Below the pieces are notes generated by a model. The model made no database searches. It was not told the origin of the DNA and saw only the letters and a list, made by a program, of their open reading frames with translations. Source: Nitrospirota bacterium (GTDB taxonomy: Bacteria; Nitrospirota; Nitrospiria; SBBL01; JAADHI01). Taken from it: DNA of 60,409 bases. The first letter of the stretch is position 1, and each line of letters opens with the position of its first letter. The stretch covers positions 1-60,409 of the forward strand of contig JAJDBW010000053.1 of the NCBI GenBank assembly GCA_029261155.1, given 5' to 3'. Positions 25,216 through 33,970 of this stretch are shown here, piece after piece. Position numbers and translations under genes: made by a program.

Positions 25216-26205
25216 AGGACTTCCTCCCCGTCGCCCAGGGCGACCCTTCTTCAGATAGTCCAGGATCGCTTCCCCAACGATCGGCGAGAGCGGATAAGCG
25301 GTCGAATGGCCGGCCTTCCGTTCCGGGACTCTCAGGCGATCGTTCCTCCAGTTGATGTCATCCAGAGTCAGCGCGGCCACTTCGCGAGCCCGAAGGCCGT
25401 AGGTGACAAGCAACAGTAGGATCGCATAGTCACGTTTGCCGATCGGAGTACGACGATCCACGCTCTCAAGCACGCGCTGCACCTGATTCCAGGCGATGGA
25501 GCGAGGAATGCCGGAAAGACGGAAGGATTGGGGGGACTCTATGACATGGCTGAGATCCTTGGGGAGTACACCTTCCCGGTGGAGATAACGAAGAAAGACA
25601 CGTAACGAACCGCACGCGTTACGTAGCGAACACCAGCCTACTCGGCGACTGTATTCGGCGACAAACCCGCTGAGGACTGTGGGGGAGAGATGTGAAAGTT
25701 CTTCCAACCCGATCCTCTCAAGGTATGCAGCAAACCGACGCAAGTAGTGTCTGTACGACGCGATCGATCTCGCACGAAGCCCTTTCTCCTCCTTGAGATA
25801 CTCGAAGAATCGGGGCGCATCTCTCTCAAATGGATTATCCGGCTTACAAGATCGGCCCAAGCCGACATAGCCTGGCACAACGAGACGAAGCATCTGGCGG
25901 ATGGGATTGCGTACACCATCGCAGATCTTTTTGCGTTGATTTGAAGGGATCTTTGGACGTGTGCGCTCGGAGATCCAATTCTGAATGAAGGACTCGACGT
26001 GGTCGGGAAGATGTTCCCACTGTGTTGCACCACGCTTCTGAGCAAACTCCCCAAACCTCACCAAAACCGGGATCCGCCGCAAAATACTGCGGCTCGAATA
26101 CCGGCACTCAGAGAGCCAATGAACATATTTTTCTACAGCGGATCCGATCCACGAAGATCGAACCCGGTCGGCCGTATCCGGCCGAACATAATATTTGTCC
26201 AGCAT
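25216..26205 (-). pseudogene. RIT tyrosine recombinase A, catalytic C-terminus deleted and fused to B
   Basis: Starts at ATG 26205 with AGAAAGGAGG seven bases before it (MLDKYYVRPDTADRV). The core-binding domains and the first catalytic residues are present: Arg in YGLRAREVAALTLDD and Lys in PERKAGHSTAYPL. After ILDYLKKGRPGRRGG the sequence runs straight into the ribosome binding site and start of recombinase B, in frame. Box II (HxxR), the last His/Trp and the nucleophile Tyr are missing, so roughly 80-100 residues appear deleted. It is probably inactive alone, though an A-B fusion of 660 residues could be translated. Confidence 0.75.
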
Positions 26206-26305
26206 GACAACCTCCTTTCTGATAAGAAGATCATCATGCCATACCACCCAGCGTTATGTGCCCGAGGCAATTGATAACCACCTGAAACGGAATGAAAATA
26301 CAACA

Positions 26306-26342
26306 GTCGGCCACATAATCTGGTGGGGCACATAAGCCGGAT
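26306..26342 (-). repeat. RIT right terminal inverted repeat
   Basis: 37 bp beginning GTCGGCCACATAATC and ending AAGCCGGAT; exact inverse of 23123-23159. Its last six bases CCGGAT coincide with the istA target sequence. Confidence 0.9.
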
Positions 26343-27245
26343 AATCTCGCCTCCGGTGTATCGAAAGCCTGCCGTTACGAGCCCGACATCAACCCCACGT
26401 ATCAAGACCTGGCGGCACACTACGGGATGGCGGTCATCCCCGCCCGTGTGAGAAAGCCCAGGGACAAGGCGAAAGCGGAAGCCGGAGTGCTGCTTGTCGA
26501 ACGATGGATATTGGCGAAGCTGAGACACAGGACCTTCTTCAGCCTGGCCGAGCTGAACGAGGCGATGGGCACATTACTCGAAGCGCTCAATAATCGCCCC
26601 TTCAAAAAACTTCCCGGCAGCAGGAGATCCTTGTTCGAGAAACTGGACAAACCGGCTTTGAAGCCTTTGCCTCCCTCTCCCTATCAGTACGGCGAATGGA
26701 AGAAGGCTAAGGTCAACATCGACTATCACGTGGAGGTCTTGGATCATTACTACAGCGTCCCTCACAGGCTGGTCAGACAAACGATGGATATCCGCTTGAC
26801 CTCGATGATCGTGGAGATCTTCCACAAAGGGAAACGGCAGGCGAGCCATATGAGAAGTTATTTCAAGGGAGCCCACACCACGATCAAAGCGCACATGCCC
26901 AAGTCTCACCAGCGGCATCTTCAATGGACCCCTTCGAGAATCATCAGCTGGGCCCAGAAGACAGGCGCGGCCACAGCCGATCTTTTTGCCGCGATCATGG
27001 CCCGCCGCCCGCATCCTGAGCAGGGGTTTAGATCGTGTCTCGGCATCATGCGCCTTGGCAAGGCGTATGGAAATGAACGGCTTGAAGCCGCCTGCCAAAG
27101 GGCCCTCTTTATCAATGCCTTCTCGTACAAGAGCATCCAGTCGATCTTGAAAACCAGGCTGGATCAACAGCCCCTGCCAGAGAGACCCAAACAGCAAGGC
27201 CCCATTGATCACCCGAATGTCCGGGGATCCCACTACTATCATTGA
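26343..27245 (+). pseudogene. istA: istA transposase, 3' fragment (300 codons plus stop)
   Basis: Resumes istA with [20 protein letters not shown], carrying the later part of the integrase core ([20 protein letters not shown] includes the catalytic Glu region) and the C-terminal domain to [10 protein letters not shown]. The stop is at 27243-27245. An ATG at 26427 could start a truncated protein. istB follows 13 bp later. Confidence 0.88.
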
Positions 27246-27258
27246 AAGGAGTTTCCAT

Positions 27259-28011
27259 ATGCTCAACAATCCCACAATCGACAAACTCAACACCTTAAGA
27301 CTCATCGGCATGGCGAAAGCATTGAAAGACCAGGAACAGACCGAGGAAATCGCGTCTCTCTCCTTCCATGAGCGCCTGGGTCTCATGATCGACCGGGAGA
27401 TGCTGGAAAGAGAAAACCGCAGGCTCGCGATCAGGCTGAAGCGGGCAAAGCTTCGGGAGCGCGCCTGCTTCGAGGATATCGATTACCGTCATCGAAGGGG
27501 CCTGGACAAATCGATGATAATGGCGCTCTCATCCTGTAAATGGATCCGGGACCATCACAGCGTATTAATCGAAGGCGCGACCGGTGCGGGAAAAACATAC
27601 ATCGCCTGCGCTCTTGCCCACAAGGCCTGTCTTGAGGGATACACGGTCATTTACGCGAGGCTGCCAAGACTGCTCGACGAGATCGCCGTGGCCAAAGGTG
27701 ACGGCCGGTATGGCAAACTGATGAAAGCTTTTTCAAAGACAGACCTGATTGTCCTGGACGATTTGGGGCTGATGCCGCTGACCGCAGAGAATCGCCGGGA
27801 CCTGCTTGAGATTGTGGAAGACAGAAACGGGTTGCGTTCTACAATCGTCACAAGCCAGTTGCCTGTGAGCAAGTGGCATGATGCCATCGGGGATCCGACC
27901 CTTGCCGATGCCATTCTCGACAGGCTTGTCCACAACGCTTACAAGATCATTTTGAAGGGAGAATCAATGAGAAAAACACGATCGAAGTTGACGAAGCCGA
28001 CAGATTTGTAG
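27259..28011 (+). CDS. istB: IstB ATPase, IS21 transposition helper
   Basis: 250 residues from ATG 27259, with GAAAGGAG 7 nt upstream. The IstB/DnaC-like AAA+ ATPase is complete: Walker A EGATGAGKTYIA near residues 99-110, Walker B LIVLDDLGL near 161-169, and sensor and arginine-finger region ending DRLVHNAYKIILKGES, with a basic tail. IstB selects the target and activates IstA. The gene is intact, but its partner istA is broken, so the element cannot move unless IstA is supplied in trans. Confidence 0.93.
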   Translation: MLNNPTIDKLNTLRLIGMAKALKDQEQTEEIASLSFHERLGLMIDREMLERENRRLAIRLKRAKLRERACFEDIDYRHRRGLDKSMIMALSSCKWIRDHHSVLIEGATGAGKTYIACALAHKACLEGYTVIYARLPRLLDEIAVAKGDGRYGKLMKAFSKTDLIVLDDLGLMPLTAENRRDLLEIVEDRNGLRSTIVTSQLPVSKWHDAIGDPTLADAILDRLVHNAYKIILKGESMRKTRSKLTKPTDL

Positions 28012-28060
28012 AAGATAGAAAAACCAGCGTCGCTACGCTCCGACAAGCTGTCGGCTTCGA

Positions 28061-28094
28061 GTGAAACACCCTGTCGATTTCAGTGAAATGCGCA
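28061..28094 (-). repeat. IS21 right-end inverted terminal repeats
   Basis: Two inverted copies of the TTTCAC-type terminal repeat (GTGAAA at 28061-28066 and 28083-28088), ending in GAAATGCGCA. The adjoining TTATC at 28095-28099 is the right target duplication. Confidence 0.8.
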
Positions 28095-28209
28095 TTATCG
28101 ATAAATAAGATGACTTCGATATTTTTTAAATGATGATTTTTCAATCATCTGAGATCCTTTTTGATTGCCTGGGTTCTTTGTTCAGGGCGAGGCGAGGATC
28201 GTTTGAAAG

Positions 28210-30861
28210 TTAGATATTTTCGATCCGGTGGCCCAATCGAACCACGGTTGCCTCGCCGATGTTGTTGTACCGATCGGGCACACAAGTGAGGATGATGATT
28301 TGGCATTCTTTCCCCGCCTTGGCAATAACCGCTCCCATCAGTTTAAGTCGCTCTGGATCTGTATTTCCCAATGCATCATCTAAAATAAGGGAAGCCCCGC
28401 CGTCTTTTGAGACGGTCATCGCACATGCTAAACGAGATATCATAGAGATCTGTTCTTTGGTACCCCCGCTCAAGGACTCAAATGGGACGTTGGAACCATC
28501 CATCGTCCGACCAGCAATCGATAAATCCTCAGTGACCTCAACCTCAAAGGAGCTGTTAAACACCAGGCGTCCAAGCCTCTCGATTTTGTCTTTGAGGGGG
28601 GCGACATAGGCGCGACGCGCCTTGTCACGTTCCTCTTTCATGGTGACATACAGCAACCTGGCCGCTTGAGCCCTCCGGATGATTGCTGCATTTTCTTGCC
28701 TAATGTGATCGAGATGACTCTGGGCTGCATCTCGCTTCTCATGCAGCCCCTCTTCTCCAAAAACCTTGAGGCGCGTCCGAACTTCTGTATTTTCTTTCTG
28801 TGCCTCTTCACGCTTTTTCTCTACCGTTTCCAAAGAACCCTTCGCCGTTTCCGCCAGTGCTTTTACTCGATCAGGTTCCTTGCCGTGTAGATCTGTCTCG
28901 GCCGATTTTACGTTTTTCTCTTCTGAATAGACAATTTGGGCCGATTTAGAATGTTTCGATTTAAGGTCGTCATCGGATGTAATCGTCCGGGACCGCACAA
29001 GCTCGTCGCGGGTACGCTTTAGTTCTTCAGTTTTGAGGTCAAGTTCCACCCTCACTTTCTGGTACCGTTCCCTCAGTTCATCACGCACTCGGCGGGCCGC
29101 ATCCAGTACCGTTCTGGCTCCCTCCAATGCATCATTTGCTCTCTCAAGATCGCCCTCTGCACTTTGCCGTTCCTTCTTCGCAGTTTCCAGATTTTCAGGA
29201 AGCTTGGGTTCCGGGGTCCGGGCTGCGGGATAAGCCGGTACACTCTTTCCTAGCCCGATGACTTTTCTATCCAACTCCTCGTATGTTAAGTCGCGAAGGT
29301 TTTCTTTCTCGATTTCCTTCTGCCTTGCTATAGACTGCTGTGCTTCCCGCCGCGCATCATAGGATTGCCTTGCCTCATTCCCATTGCTCACCCCCCCCGC
29401 ATTGCAGAGGGCATCGAGCATCTGTTTTGCCTCTTCGACCTTTTCCGAAAGATCGGATGAACTGGCCCCGGCTGTTACCTCCATTTGCAAAGACCCTGGA
29501 ATGGTCACACGGACCCGATCGGAAATGGAGAGGCGACGTTCCTCGTTTCTTAAGAGCGTCGTTTTCTCGTTGTTAATCTGGAAGTCGAGGTTGGCCAGCC
29601 CTCTCAGCAGAACATTTGGCGCGCCCGTCTCTAACTTCGCCTGAGCGGTAATGAGCGCGTGTTCAGCCTTCTGAATTGTATTTAGAGTCTCTTTATCTAC
29701 GCGGCTCGAAGCCAACAAGGCATCCGCTAGGGCTGCGTCTTGCCGGGCACGATCTACGCGGTCTTTACGTTCCCTCAGTTGTTCCAAGTGCAGCTTGTTG
29801 TTGAAGTAGTCAAAATCCGCATGCCGGAGCTTAAGAAGTGTTTCGGCCCCTTTGCGTGCGGCGTCAGCTATGCTCGCGTCAGATTGGGCCTTTTCCAGAT
29901 CGGTCTCCGCCTTCTTGAGCGATGCCGTGGACGATGTAATGGATTCATCGAGTGCTGCGTGGGTCTTTCCGGTACTGGAGACGGTCTCGATGAGGTAAAG
30001 GCGCTCTTCTTGCTCACGCTTGGCGGCCTTTTCAGATTTTTGTGCCAACTCCAACTTAAGGCGGACCGTTGCCAGGTCTGTTTCCAATTCCTTGATTTTA
30101 TCGAGAGATTTTGTGTATTCGGAGACATCTCTCCGGAGGTCCTGTTCCTGCTGCTTTAAATGTTCGAGTTCCCGGCTAAGATCCGCAGCGCGAACGATGT
30201 CCTTTTCCAGATTCTGGATCTGAGTTTCCAGAGAAGCAACTTCAGCCTCTGTTTCCTCCTGGGCTATTTGGATCTGCTGCAAGTCCTTTTTTTCACTGCC
30301 CAGCTCTGTGAAGTAACGCCCAGACTCCTCCCGCACCTTATCGAATAGACTCTCCTCTTTTGAATTTGCCCGATGCCCCCCCGCAGCGATATCGAGTGCG
30401 GCCGATAAGGATGTCTGCTTGGATAGATCGGCCTGCTGGACTGCATCACCTTGCTGAATGCAGAGTGCTTTCCACAGGTCGATGTCAATGGTTTCGCGCA
30501 AGATTTCTTCGGCACGTTCATGCGCTTCCCGCCCGGTATGGTTTTCCGATTTGGGATGGGTGACCCTAAGGGTCGTCTCTGGTTTCTTATGAAACCTTTT
30601 GAAGTAGGTAAAGACGTAGGGGCCGCTTTCTGCCTCCAGCTCAATCTCCGGACCTGCGTCTCGCGTCACAGTCTTGATCGCTTTGATCTCACTGTGTTTG
30701 CTTGAGTCGAGATAATCGAAAAGAAGTCTTACCGCTTCGCTGAGGCTGGTTTTTCCAACTTCATTCGGTCCTTCGACGACGGTGAGTCCTTTGGAGCCGA
30801 ATCGCACTTCGGTCGCATCAATTCCTCGGTAATTGGCCAGACGGAGGCGGAGAAGCCTCAT
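28210..30861 (-). CDS. Rad50/SbcC-like coiled-coil ATPase (hookless subfamily)
   Basis: 883 residues. The ABC-type ATPase head is split: Walker A GPNEVGKT (31-38) at the N-terminus, then the signature LSGGTKEQ (797-804) and Walker B SLILDD (about 824-829) at the C-terminus. The centre is long coiled coil rich in Glu, Lys and Arg. No CxxC zinc hook is present, and the protein is shorter than SbcC (about 1050). It overlaps the upstream nuclease gene by 4 bp (ATGA), forming an Mre11/Rad50-type operon. Such complexes tether and open DNA ends for nuclease cleavage. Its position next to restriction and Gabija genes suggests a role against foreign DNA, though repair is possible. Confidence 0.85.
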   Translation of the reverse strand: MRLLRLRLANYRGIDATEVRFGSKGLTVVEGPNEVGKTSLSEAVRLLFDYLDSSKHSEIKAIKTVTRDAGPEIELEAESGPYVFTYFKRFHKKPETTLRVTHPKSENHTGREAHERAEEILRETIDIDLWKALCIQQGDAVQQADLSKQTSLSAALDIAAGGHRANSKEESLFDKVREESGRYFTELGSEKKDLQQIQIAQEETEAEVASLETQIQNLEKDIVRAADLSRELEHLKQQEQDLRRDVSEYTKSLDKIKELETDLATVRLKLELAQKSEKAAKREQEERLYLIETVSSTGKTHAALDESITSSTASLKKAETDLEKAQSDASIADAARKGAETLLKLRHADFDYFNNKLHLEQLRERKDRVDRARQDAALADALLASSRVDKETLNTIQKAEHALITAQAKLETGAPNVLLRGLANLDFQINNEKTTLLRNEERRLSISDRVRVTIPGSLQMEVTAGASSSDLSEKVEEAKQMLDALCNAGGVSNGNEARQSYDARREAQQSIARQKEIEKENLRDLTYEELDRKVIGLGKSVPAYPAARTPEPKLPENLETAKKERQSAEGDLERANDALEGARTVLDAARRVRDELRERYQKVRVELDLKTEELKRTRDELVRSRTITSDDDLKSKHSKSAQIVYSEEKNVKSAETDLHGKEPDRVKALAETAKGSLETVEKKREEAQKENTEVRTRLKVFGEEGLHEKRDAAQSHLDHIRQENAAIIRRAQAARLLYVTMKEERDKARRAYVAPLKDKIERLGRLVFNSSFEVEVTEDLSIAGRTMDGSNVPFESLSGGTKEQISMISRLACAMTVSKDGGASLILDDALGNTDPERLKLMGAVIAKAGKECQIIILTCVPDRYNNIGEATVVRLGHRIENI

Positions 30862-31988
30862 CGTTCCCTCCCTGCAAGCCTGACGAGGAGAGCAAGCGCA
30901 TCGCGTGAAGTGACCGAACCGGCATCGGATCCCTCAACATGAGATCGCAAGCGTTCAAGGGTACTACTGGCAAAACCTGAAAAACCAAGATCCATGAAAT
31001 CGGCATCTTCCGGAATGACGACGAGATTGTGAGTACGTATTTCAAGCGCGCCCAGAATCTCCAGAACATGGGAAAGCAGTTCTTCAAGCTCGGCATGGAG
31101 CGACAGCGAGAGTGCGCCGACAAGGCGCAATTTGACTACGGTTCGTTCTTTATCTTCGAGCCTCTCAATCCAGTCACGAAGGGCCTCGATGTCTTCCTTT
31201 GTATTGAGGTCTACCTGTTTTCGCTCGATAAACTTCCATCTTCCAATTTCCACCTCTTTCGTGGTGACCCCCTCTTCGTTAAGAGTGGCTACCAGGGCAA
31301 AGCCGGGCTTCACTTCGGTGTAGTCCGTTGGCTCGGGAGCGCCCGCGTACCATATACGGCCACTGTCGCCGACCTCAGTCAGAGAGTGCCGGTCTCCGAG
31401 AGCCAGGTAATGGATCTTGTTCTGTGATATTGCGTTTTCAGCTGCATGAAGGGAAATAAGTGCTGGATCATCAGGATCTGGAGAGAGCTTGTCCACCCCT
31501 CCATGCGCAACACAAACACGCAGGGTATTGGCAATGGGCTCAAGTTTTCCGGTCGTCAAAGCCACCAGGTCTTGCAAGGGTCGTTTTGATGTCCAGGGTA
31601 TTCCTACAATCTCAATGCCCTCTTCAATAGCAATGGGCACCGTGTCCTCAATCACATGGACGTGAGCCGGCTTCCGCTCCAGGAAGGTCGGGCTGCGAAA
31701 AACGGAGGCTGCGTTGAGCGGGTCATGGTTGCCGGGGAGCAGATATACGGGAATCGGCACATCCTTCAGAGCTTCGAGGGCACGCGAGACGGTCTTTCGG
31801 TCAACCAGGTTTGACTCAAACACATCCCCACAGACCACCATAAACCGGCACTCTTCTTTTTCGGCAATGCGCCCAAGTTCACGGATGGCATCAAATCGGG
31901 ATTGGGCAAATCTCTCCTGAACCCCTTCAGAGAAGAAGTGCCGGGTCATACCTAACTGCCAGTCTCCCGTATGAAGAAAGCGTGTCAC
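30858..31988 (-). CDS. Mre11/SbcD-like metallophosphoesterase with variant metal site
   Basis: 376 residues; calcineurin-like phosphoesterase fold at about 1-240. Motifs in order: HTGDWQLGM (5-13), VVCGDVFES, LPGNHDP, VAHGG, YLALGDRHS. In SbcD the first motif is DxH and the fifth GHxH; here they are DWQ and GDRH, so two metal ligands differ. This may define a conserved subfamily rather than decay, because the remaining motifs are perfect. The C-terminal 130 residues form the cap or ATPase-binding region. It is transcribed divergently from the hsdM operon across a 425-bp gap and coupled to the Rad50-like gene. Confidence 0.85.
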   Translation of the reverse strand: MTRFLHTGDWQLGMTRHFFSEGVQERFAQSRFDAIRELGRIAEKEECRFMVVCGDVFESNLVDRKTVSRALEALKDVPIPVYLLPGNHDPLNAASVFRSPTFLERKPAHVHVIEDTVPIAIEEGIEIVGIPWTSKRPLQDLVALTTGKLEPIANTLRVCVAHGGVDKLSPDPDDPALISLHAAENAISQNKIHYLALGDRHSLTEVGDSGRIWYAGAPEPTDYTEVKPGFALVATLNEEGVTTKEVEIGRWKFIERKQVDLNTKEDIEALRDWIERLEDKERTVVKLRLVGALSLSLHAELEELLSHVLEILGALEIRTHNLVVIPEDADFMDLGFSGFASSTLERLRSHVEGSDAGSVTSRDALALLVRLAGRER

Positions 31989-32413
31989 GCGTTCATTCCT
32001 TTCCTTGGCTTCCGGTTCTCTTTCCAGATCTCATTGGATCCCATCCACTCCGGCAGTGAAAACCAGTTTTTTATTATAGGTTAGTTAGTGTTTTTTGCAA
32101 CTGGCTTTCACCGCACTTCTCCGGATATGGCCGATCGGGGAGCCATCGAGAATTAAATCGACTTCGAAGTCTTGATTTTGATTGTCTCGCCACTTCTTTT
32201 TCCAGCCACGAATTTTATGACCGACCCCGCATCATTGCGAATTGTCGCTTATTGATCTTCAACCCCCAAAACGCTACACTCAGCCGGATAATTATACCCC
32301 CGAAGATGGACGAGGCGTCGCAATGAAGGATGACGAAGGGCAAAAGGGGAGGGGATCAGGGGAGATTGAGCGGAAAGCTAATGAGGTCTAATTTTGGTAG
32401 TACCCGGAAAAAA
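31989..32413. other. Divergent intergenic region between the Mre11-like and hsdM genes
   Basis: 425 bp with promoters expected for both directions but no clear consensus. On the minus strand, 32085-32231 is an open stretch of 48 codons without a start codon, containing a protein-like sequence (RGWKKKWRDNQNQDFEVDLI). It may be the relic of a gene lost when the modules were joined. Confidence 0.3.
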
Positions 32414-33970
32414 ATGACGCAACAAAAAGGCTTTTCTAAATCCCTCGAATCCTGGATCTGGGATGCGGCCTGCTCTATTCGTGGGGCCAAAGACGCGCCA
32501 AAGTATAAAGATTTCATCCTGCCGCTGATCTTTACCAAGCGGCTGTGCGATGTCTTCGATGACGAGGTCAACCGTATCGCGGCGGAGGTCGGTTCACGCA
32601 AAAAGGCCTTCCAGCTCGTCAAGGCCGATCACAAACTCGTGCGCTTCTATTTACCCCTGTTACCGGAAGACCCGGATGAATCGGTCTGGTCAATCATCCG
32701 CACGCTCTCCGACAAGATCGGCGAAGGCGTCACCACCTACATGCGCGCCATCGCCAAGGAAAACGCGCTGCTACAAGGCATCATCGACCGCGTCGACTTC
32801 AACGCCACCACTCACGGTCAGCGTGATATAGACGACGACCGACTCTCCAACCTGATCGAAGCGATCAGCACCAAGCGCCTCGGGCTCGAGGACGTCGAGG
32901 CCGACATCATCGGCAAGAGCTACGAATACCTCATCCGCAAATTCGCCGAGGGCGGCGGCCAGAGCGCCGGCGAGTTCTACACCCCGCCCGAGGTCGGCGC
33001 CATCATGTCCCGCGTCCTCCAGCCCGAGCCCGGCATGGAGATCTACGATCCCTGCTGCGGTTCCGGGGGCCTTCTTGTAAAATGCGAGATCGCGATGGAA
33101 GAGGCGGCCAAAGGCAAAAAGCGCACCGTTGCCCCGCTCAAGCTCTACGGCCAGGAATACATCGCCGACACCTGGGCCATGGCCAATATGAACATGATCA
33201 TCCACGACATGGAAGGCCAGATCGAGATCGGCGACACCTTCAAGAACCCCAAATTCAGAACAGGCGGCAGACTCCGCACCTTCGACCGCGTCGTCGCCAA
33301 TCCCATGTGGAACCAGGACTGGTTTATCGAGGCCGACTACGACAACGACGAACTCGACCGCTTCCCCGCCGGGGCCGGCTTCCCCGGCAAATCCTCCGCC
33401 GACTGGGGCTGGGTCCAGCACATGCACGCCAGCCTGAATGAAAAAGGCCGCGCCGCTGTCGTCCTCGACACCGGCGCCTCCTCCCGCGGATCGGGCAATG
33501 CCGGCACCAACAAGGAAAAGACCGTTCGCCAGTGGTTCGTCGACCACGACCTCATCGAGAGCGTGCTCTACCTGCCCGAAAACCTCTTCTACAACACCAC
33601 CGCCCCGGGCATCGTCCTCTTCCTCAACCGGGCCAAGCCCAAGACCCGACAGGGCAAGGTCTTCCTCGTCAACGCCAGCCAGGTCTTCGAAAAGGGCGAC
33701 CCAAAGAACTTCATCCCCGATGAGGGCATCCAGCGCATCGCCGACACCCTCATCGGGTGGAAGGAAGAGAAAAAACTCAGCCGCATCGTCGATCACGCCG
33801 AGCTGAAGAAAAACGACTACAACATCTCCCCCAGCCGCTACATCCACACCAGCGACGCCGAAACCTATCGACCCATCGCGGAGATCGTCGAGGAACTGAA
33901 GGTCATCGAGGCCGAGGCGCGGGAGACGGACAAGGCCTTGAAGAAGATTTTGGAGAAGATCGGGGTATGA
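32414..33970 (+). CDS. hsdM: Type I restriction-modification methyltransferase subunit HsdM (operon 1)
   Basis: 518 residues from ATG 32414 (MTQQKGFSK); the frame opens at 32330 but the conserved family N-terminus starts here. The N-terminal HsdM helical domain (SLESWIWDAACSIRG) is followed by the N6-adenine methyltransferase fold: SAM-binding DPCCGSGGLL near residue 214-223 and catalytic motif IV as NPMW rather than NPPY/F. HsdM forms the M2S1 methylase with HsdS and the restriction enzyme with HsdR. The stop overlaps the hsdS start (ATGA). The NPMW variant needs checking but recurs in some HsdM groups. Confidence 0.94.
   Translation: MTQQKGFSKSLESWIWDAACSIRGAKDAPKYKDFILPLIFTKRLCDVFDDEVNRIAAEVGSRKKAFQLVKADHKLVRFYLPLLPEDPDESVWSIIRTLSDKIGEGVTTYMRAIAKENALLQGIIDRVDFNATTHGQRDIDDDRLSNLIEAISTKRLGLEDVEADIIGKSYEYLIRKFAEGGGQSAGEFYTPPEVGAIMSRVLQPEPGMEIYDPCCGSGGLLVKCEIAMEEAAKGKKRTVAPLKLYGQEYIADTWAMANMNMIIHDMEGQIEIGDTFKNPKFRTGGRLRTFDRVVANPMWNQDWFIEADYDNDELDRFPAGAGFPGKSSADWGWVQHMHASLNEKGRAAVVLDTGASSRGSGNAGTNKEKTVRQWFVDHDLIESVLYLPENLFYNTTAPGIVLFLNRAKPKTRQGKVFLVNASQVFEKGDPKNFIPDEGIQRIADTLIGWKEEKKLSRIVDHAELKKNDYNISPSRYIHTSDAETYRPIAEIVEELKVIEAEARETDKALKKILEKIGV

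Larger units (their letters stand above)
23099..26342 (-). mobile_element. RIT-type element (three tyrosine recombinases), with truncated first gene
   Basis: A 3.2-kb unit inserted in istA. It has 37-bp perfect terminal inverted repeats at 23123-23159 and 26306-26342 and carries three consecutive tyrosine recombinases on the minus strand, the hallmark of recombinase-in-trio (RIT) elements. CCGGAT occurs at both junctions (23099-23104 and 26337-26342). The left end also holds a 30-bp palindrome (23099-23128; arms CCGGATTATGTTGC, centre CC). Confidence 0.82.
20971..28094 (+). mobile_element. IS21-family insertion sequence with two nested insertions
   Basis: Termini are 5'-TG (TGCATATTTC, 20971) and CA-3' (GAAATGCGCA, 28094), flanked by the direct repeat TTATC. 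It carries istA (interrupted twice) and istB. Subtracting the two nested elements and the 3-bp duplication leaves about 2.6 kb, the usual IS21 size. The joined istA reads 506 codons without a stop, so the host element was intact when it was hit. Confidence 0.92.

Noticed and set aside
24223-26247. A single 674-residue recombinase
   Set aside because: A strong ribosome binding site and start for RitB lie inside, the first part lacks its catalytic end, and RIT elements carry separate genes; a deletion-fusion is the simpler reading.
28132-28149. A hairpin (GATGATT/AATCATC) near the end of the Rad50-like gene
   Set aside because: There is no T run after it on the gene's strand, so a terminator call is not supported.
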